From positions 1 to 64,000 of the forward strand of contig UQLA01000014.1 of NCBI GenBank assembly GCA_900541745.1: a stretch of DNA of 64,000 bases, written 5' to 3'. Positions within the stretch are counted from its first letter, which is position 1; each line of letters begins with the position of its first letter. The notes beneath the pieces are model-generated. The model was not told the origin of the DNA, did not search any database, and worked only from the letters and a program-made list of their open reading frames with translations. The DNA comes from an uncultured Collinsella sp. (lineage in GTDB: Bacteria > Actinomycetota > Coriobacteriia > Coriobacteriales > Coriobacteriaceae). Shown in pieces: positions 61,341 through 64,000 of the stretch. A program made the translations under genes and the position numbers.

Positions 61341-62915
61341 ATGGGAAAGAAACTCGATAAGAAGGCCAAGCCCGCAGCGGACAAGACGCCCAAAGGCATG
61401 AAGGTCGATAAGGCCGTTAAAAAATTCCGCAAGCTCGAGGGCAAGCTGTGGACCCGCGAGTACCTGCTCAAGATTGCCGAGTTTGACGGCGCGACCATTG
61501 CTCCCGCCAACGGCGCCGCCGCCCGTGCCGACGCCATGGGCACTCTTGCCGGCGAGCACCATAAGCTCCTGACCAGCGAAAAGTCTGTCGAACTTGTGCA
61601 CTCGCTGGCACGCGAGACCGTCGCCGGCGGCAAGATCGACGACCCGCAGCTGCTTGACGAGATCCGCGTGCTCGGCCGCGACCAGCGCGAGGCAAGCGTC
61701 ATCCCCACCGAGGAGGCTGAGGCCTGGACCAGGCTCACCTGCGAGGCCGACGCCGTGTGGCACAAGGCCAAGACGGCCAATGACTGGGCGAGCTTTGAGC
61801 CCTATGTGGATAGAATCGTCGGCCAGCTTAAGCATCAGGCCGAGCTCATGGACCCCAAGCGCGACCCGTACGATGTTTGGCTCGACCAGTACGAGCGCGG
61901 CCTATCCGCCAAGAGCTTCGACGCGTTTTGTGATGAGGTCAAGGCAACGGTCGTGCCGCTCGTGCACGCCATCGGCGAGCGCGGCCAGCAGCCCGATGCC
62001 GACTTTTTGCACGCCCGCGTGCCCGAGGCCGCCCAGCGTGCCATGAGCTTCGACCTTATGAAGCTCGTCGGCCTGGACCTGAACGACACCACGCTTGCCT
62101 TTACCGAGCACCCGTTTAGCGAGGGCTTTGCCGTGGGTGACGCGCGCATCGCGACGCACATCTACGAGAACGACTGCATCTCCAACGTCTACAGCATCAT
62201 CCACGAGGCGGGACACGCCATGTACGAGCTGGGCGTCAATCCTGCCTATGCGCGCACCTGCCTGGAGGGCGGCACCTCCATGGGCATCCACGAGAGCCAG
62301 AGCCGCTTTTTCGAGAACACCGTGGGTCGCAGCCGCGCCTTTATGGGCCCGCTGCTCGAGGTGCTGCGCCGTCACGCGCCCGAGGTCTATGGCAGCGTGG
62401 ACGAGGATACGCTCTACCACGCCGTGAACATCGCACAGCCGTCGTTGATCCGCACCGAGGCGGACGAGCTCACTTACCCGCTGCACGTTATGGTGCGCTA
62501 CGAGATCGAGCGTATGCTGTTTGCCGGCGAGGCCACGGCCAAGGATATCCCCGCGCTTTGGAACCGCTTTATGGACGAGTACCTGGGCATTCCCGTTCCC
62601 GATGACACGCACGGCTGCCTGCAGGATACGCACTGGAGCGGTGGCTCGTTTGGCTACTTCCCCACGTATGCGCTGGGCAGCGCCTACGACGCCATGTTTG
62701 TGCCGGCCATGTGCCGCGACGGCGTCGACCTCACCGGCGCCTGTGCGAGCGGCGATTTGGCGCCCGTCCGTGCCTGGCTGGGCGAGCACATTTGGCAGTG
62801 GGGCCGCGCCAAAGACGCGCCGGAACTCATCCAGGGCGCCTGCGGCATGGCGTTCGATGCCCGCTACTACTGCAGCTACCTGCAGGACAAGTTCACCACG
62901 CTCTACGAGCTGTAA
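61341..62915 (+). CDS. M32 family metallocarboxypeptidase
   Basis: 524-residue zinc carboxypeptidase of the Taq carboxypeptidase family, all-helical and cytoplasmic. H288-E-A-G-H292 is the zinc motif, and H317-E318-SQSRFFEN supplies the third ligand and family signature. A lysine-rich N-terminal tail of about 25 residues precedes the fold. The ATG at 61341 has AAGGA six bases upstream; an in-frame ATG at 61296 would add 15 residues without a ribosome binding site. Divergent from the pheST T-box, with its own terminator. Confidence 0.94.
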   Translation: MGKKLDKKAKPAADKTPKGMKVDKAVKKFRKLEGKLWTREYLLKIAEFDGATIAPANGAAARADAMGTLAGEHHKLLTSEKSVELVHSLARETVAGGKIDDPQLLDEIRVLGRDQREASVIPTEEAEAWTRLTCEADAVWHKAKTANDWASFEPYVDRIVGQLKHQAELMDPKRDPYDVWLDQYERGLSAKSFDAFCDEVKATVVPLVHAIGERGQQPDADFLHARVPEAAQRAMSFDLMKLVGLDLNDTTLAFTEHPFSEGFAVGDARIATHIYENDCISNVYSIIHEAGHAMYELGVNPAYARTCLEGGTSMGIHESQSRFFENTVGRSRAFMGPLLEVLRRHAPEVYGSVDEDTLYHAVNIAQPSLIRTEADELTYPLHVMVRYEIERMLFAGEATAKDIPALWNRFMDEYLGIPVPDDTHGCLQDTHWSGGSFGYFPTYALGSAYDAMFVPAMCRDGVDLTGACASGDLAPVRAWLGEHIWQWGRAKDAPELIQGACGMAFDARYYCSYLQDKFTTLYEL

Positions 62916-62939
62916 AGCTTAGGCAACACGCAACGCAAA

Positions 62940-62976
62940 GGGGCGCCGCGGAATTGGTTCCGCGGCGCCCCCTTTT
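62940..62976 (+). terminator. Terminator of M32 carboxypeptidase gene
   Basis: 14-bp perfect GC-rich stem (62940-62953 with 62958-62971), 4-nt loop, then TTTT. Confidence 0.92.
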
Positions 62977-62995
62977 CACCTAGTCATTGGGGAGT

Positions 62996-63229
62996 CGTGG
63001 CCAAAAAAGGGCAAATATGAGTACTGTTGCCGATTTTATTGCATTTATTTCAGGTAAAAATAGGCCATCAAATGGGAATTGGTCTCATTTGAGGGCCTAT
63101 TTATTGAACACATGTAGAAAATCGTTGGCCTACAGGCTATTTGGGAGACGCTAAGATGCCCTTTGGAGGCAGAAATTGCTGCTACCAAATTAGTGACAGT
63201 ACTCATATTTGCCACTTTTTGGCCACAAC
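62996..63229. repeat. Element with ~33-bp terminal inverted repeats, copy 2
   Basis: Arms at about 62996-63027 and 63196-63229 repeat the ends of the element at 30389 (GTGGCCAAAAAAGGGC, ATATGAGTACTGT). The interior differs from copy 1 and includes a strong hairpin, TAGGCCATCAAATG with CATTTGAGGGCCTA (63060-63099). Just outside the left end, CTAGTCATTGGGG is the reverse complement of a stretch near 8255. No open frame or clear target duplication. It fills the gap between the M32 gene and glmM. Confidence 0.82.
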
Positions 63230-63266
63230 CTATTAGTAACCCCCTGCTAAACAGCCCCGAAGGCCC

Positions 63267-64000
63267 CTACAGGGCTTCCAGCGCGCTGGCGATGCGCTTC
63301 ATGGCGGCGTCGGCGGCAGCTTGGTCGGGGGCTTCGGCCAGCACGCGAATCACCGACTCGGTTCCGCTCTTGCGCACGAGCACGCGGCCCTCGCCCGCCA
63401 GCGCGGCCTCGGCCTCGGCGATCGCGTTCTGCACGCCCATGTTCTCGAGCGCGGCATCTTTGTCGGCCACGCGCACGGCAACCTGCGCTTGCGGCAGCAG
63501 CTTGCACGGAGCCGTGAGCTGCGAGAGCGTCTCGCGCTCGGCGCGAATCACTTCCATCACGCGCAGCGAGGTCATAATGCCATCGCCCGTGCGCTCGATA
63601 TCGCCAAAAATCGTGTGGCCCGTTTGCTCTCCGCCCAGGCTGAAGCCGCCCTCGCGCATCTTGGCGTACACGTGACGGTCACCCACGCCGCTGGTCACGG
63701 CACTCAGGCCGGCAAGCTCCAGCGACTTGACCAGGCCAAAGTTGCTGGCGATCGTCGGCACCACGGTACCGCCCGAGAGGCGCCCGTGCTTGTTCAGATA
63801 CACGCCGCACACGTACAGGATCTGGTCGCCGTCGACCACGCGACCGCGCTCGTCCACGGCCAGGCAGCGGTCGGCATCGCCGTCATAGGCAAAACCCACG
63901 TCCAGGCCCTGCTCCACCACGTGGCGCTGCAGACGCTCCATATGCGTAGAGCCGCAGTCGACGTTGATGTTAAAGCCATCGGGCGCAGCGTTGATCACGC
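63267..64000 (-). CDS. glmM: Phosphoglucosamine mutase, C-terminal part (cut by window edge)
   Basis: 244 residues of GlmM, which converts glucosamine-6-phosphate to glucosamine-1-phosphate for peptidoglycan synthesis. The metal-binding loop DGDADR (in FAYDGDADRCLAVDE), the sugar-binding GGEQTGH and the C-terminal phosphate-binding RKSGTES are present. The N-terminal part with the catalytic serine lies beyond base 64000. The stop is a TAG at 63267. Confidence 0.95.
   Translation of the reverse strand, partial: VINAAPDGFNINVDCGSTHMERLQRHVVEQGLDVGFAYDGDADRCLAVDERGRVVDGDQILYVCGVYLNKHGRLSGGTVVPTIASNFGLVKSLELAGLSAVTSGVGDRHVYAKMREGGFSLGGEQTGHTIFGDIERTGDGIMTSLRVMEVIRAERETLSQLTAPCKLLPQAQVAVRVADKDAALENMGVQNAIAEAEAALAGEGRVLVRKSGTESVIRVLAEAPDQAAADAAMKRIASALEAL

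Overview
The window is about 60% GC, almost wholly coding, and most genes lie on the minus strand. It looks like a chromosomal contig end from a Coriobacteriia genome, most likely Collinsella or a close relative. That assignment is inference from gene content and style (paired YhgE/Pip proteins, a Gram-positive Tad pilus locus, a T-box ahead of pheST, GTG/TTG starts behind strong purine-rich ribosome binding sites); no rRNA gene is present. The first 20 bases carry the Nextera/Tn5 mosaic end, so the left edge is unremoved adapter and not biology.

Layout. 1-2.9 kb: an MFS transporter remnant, an M20 amidohydrolase and an EamA transporter. 3.0-8.1 kb: two tandem YhgE/Pip membrane proteins. 8.1-11.2 kb: a hairpin cluster, htpG and a GNAT acetyltransferase. 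11.3-13.4 kb: a CpsC-CpsD-CpsB type polysaccharide phosphoregulation operon. 13.5-18.7 kb: a run of VanR/VanS-like regulators, pstB and PhoB/PhoR-like regulators, divergent from a D,D-carboxypeptidase (18.9-20.2 kb). 20.3-25.8 kb: tRNA-Ser, an AAA ATPase behind a triple 19-bp repeat, an orphan TPR protein and three identical tRNA-Arg(ACG) genes embedded in unusual tRNA-3'-end repeats. 25.8-36.3 kb: housekeeping genes (serS, proC, rlmH, an SPFH protein, tRNA-Leu, tatD-like, rsmA, metG, rsmI) and a degenerate GH5-like protein. 36.3-46.8 kb: palindromic repeats, tRNA-Phe and a compact twelve-gene Tad/Flp pilus operon. 47-54 kb: rsgA, a calcium P-type ATPase with a structured leader, pyk and a zinc-dependent phospholipase C-like protein. 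54.2-57 kb: an ECF transporter (CbiM-CbiQ-CbiO type) behind a NikR-like palindrome, which points to nickel. 57.1-61.2 kb: pheST behind a T-box. 61.3-64 kb: an M32 carboxypeptidase and the C-terminal part of glmM, cut by the window edge.

How the genes work together. The Tad operon encodes the platform, ATPases, major pilin and several pseudopilins for a surface fibre, but no prepilin peptidase is in the window. The VanRS/D,D-carboxypeptidase and Cps genes suggest a cell-envelope block next to phosphate signalling.

The most unusual content is non-coding. Beside the tRNA-Ser, tRNA-Arg and tRNA-Phe genes, the tRNA 3' end and its terminator are directly duplicated around a small conserved GC-rich hairpin core. 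Two dispersed ~230-bp elements share near-perfect 33-bp terminal inverted repeats. Several other long palindromes sit at gene ends. None of these repeats encodes a visible protein, and I do not recognise them as described mobile elements.
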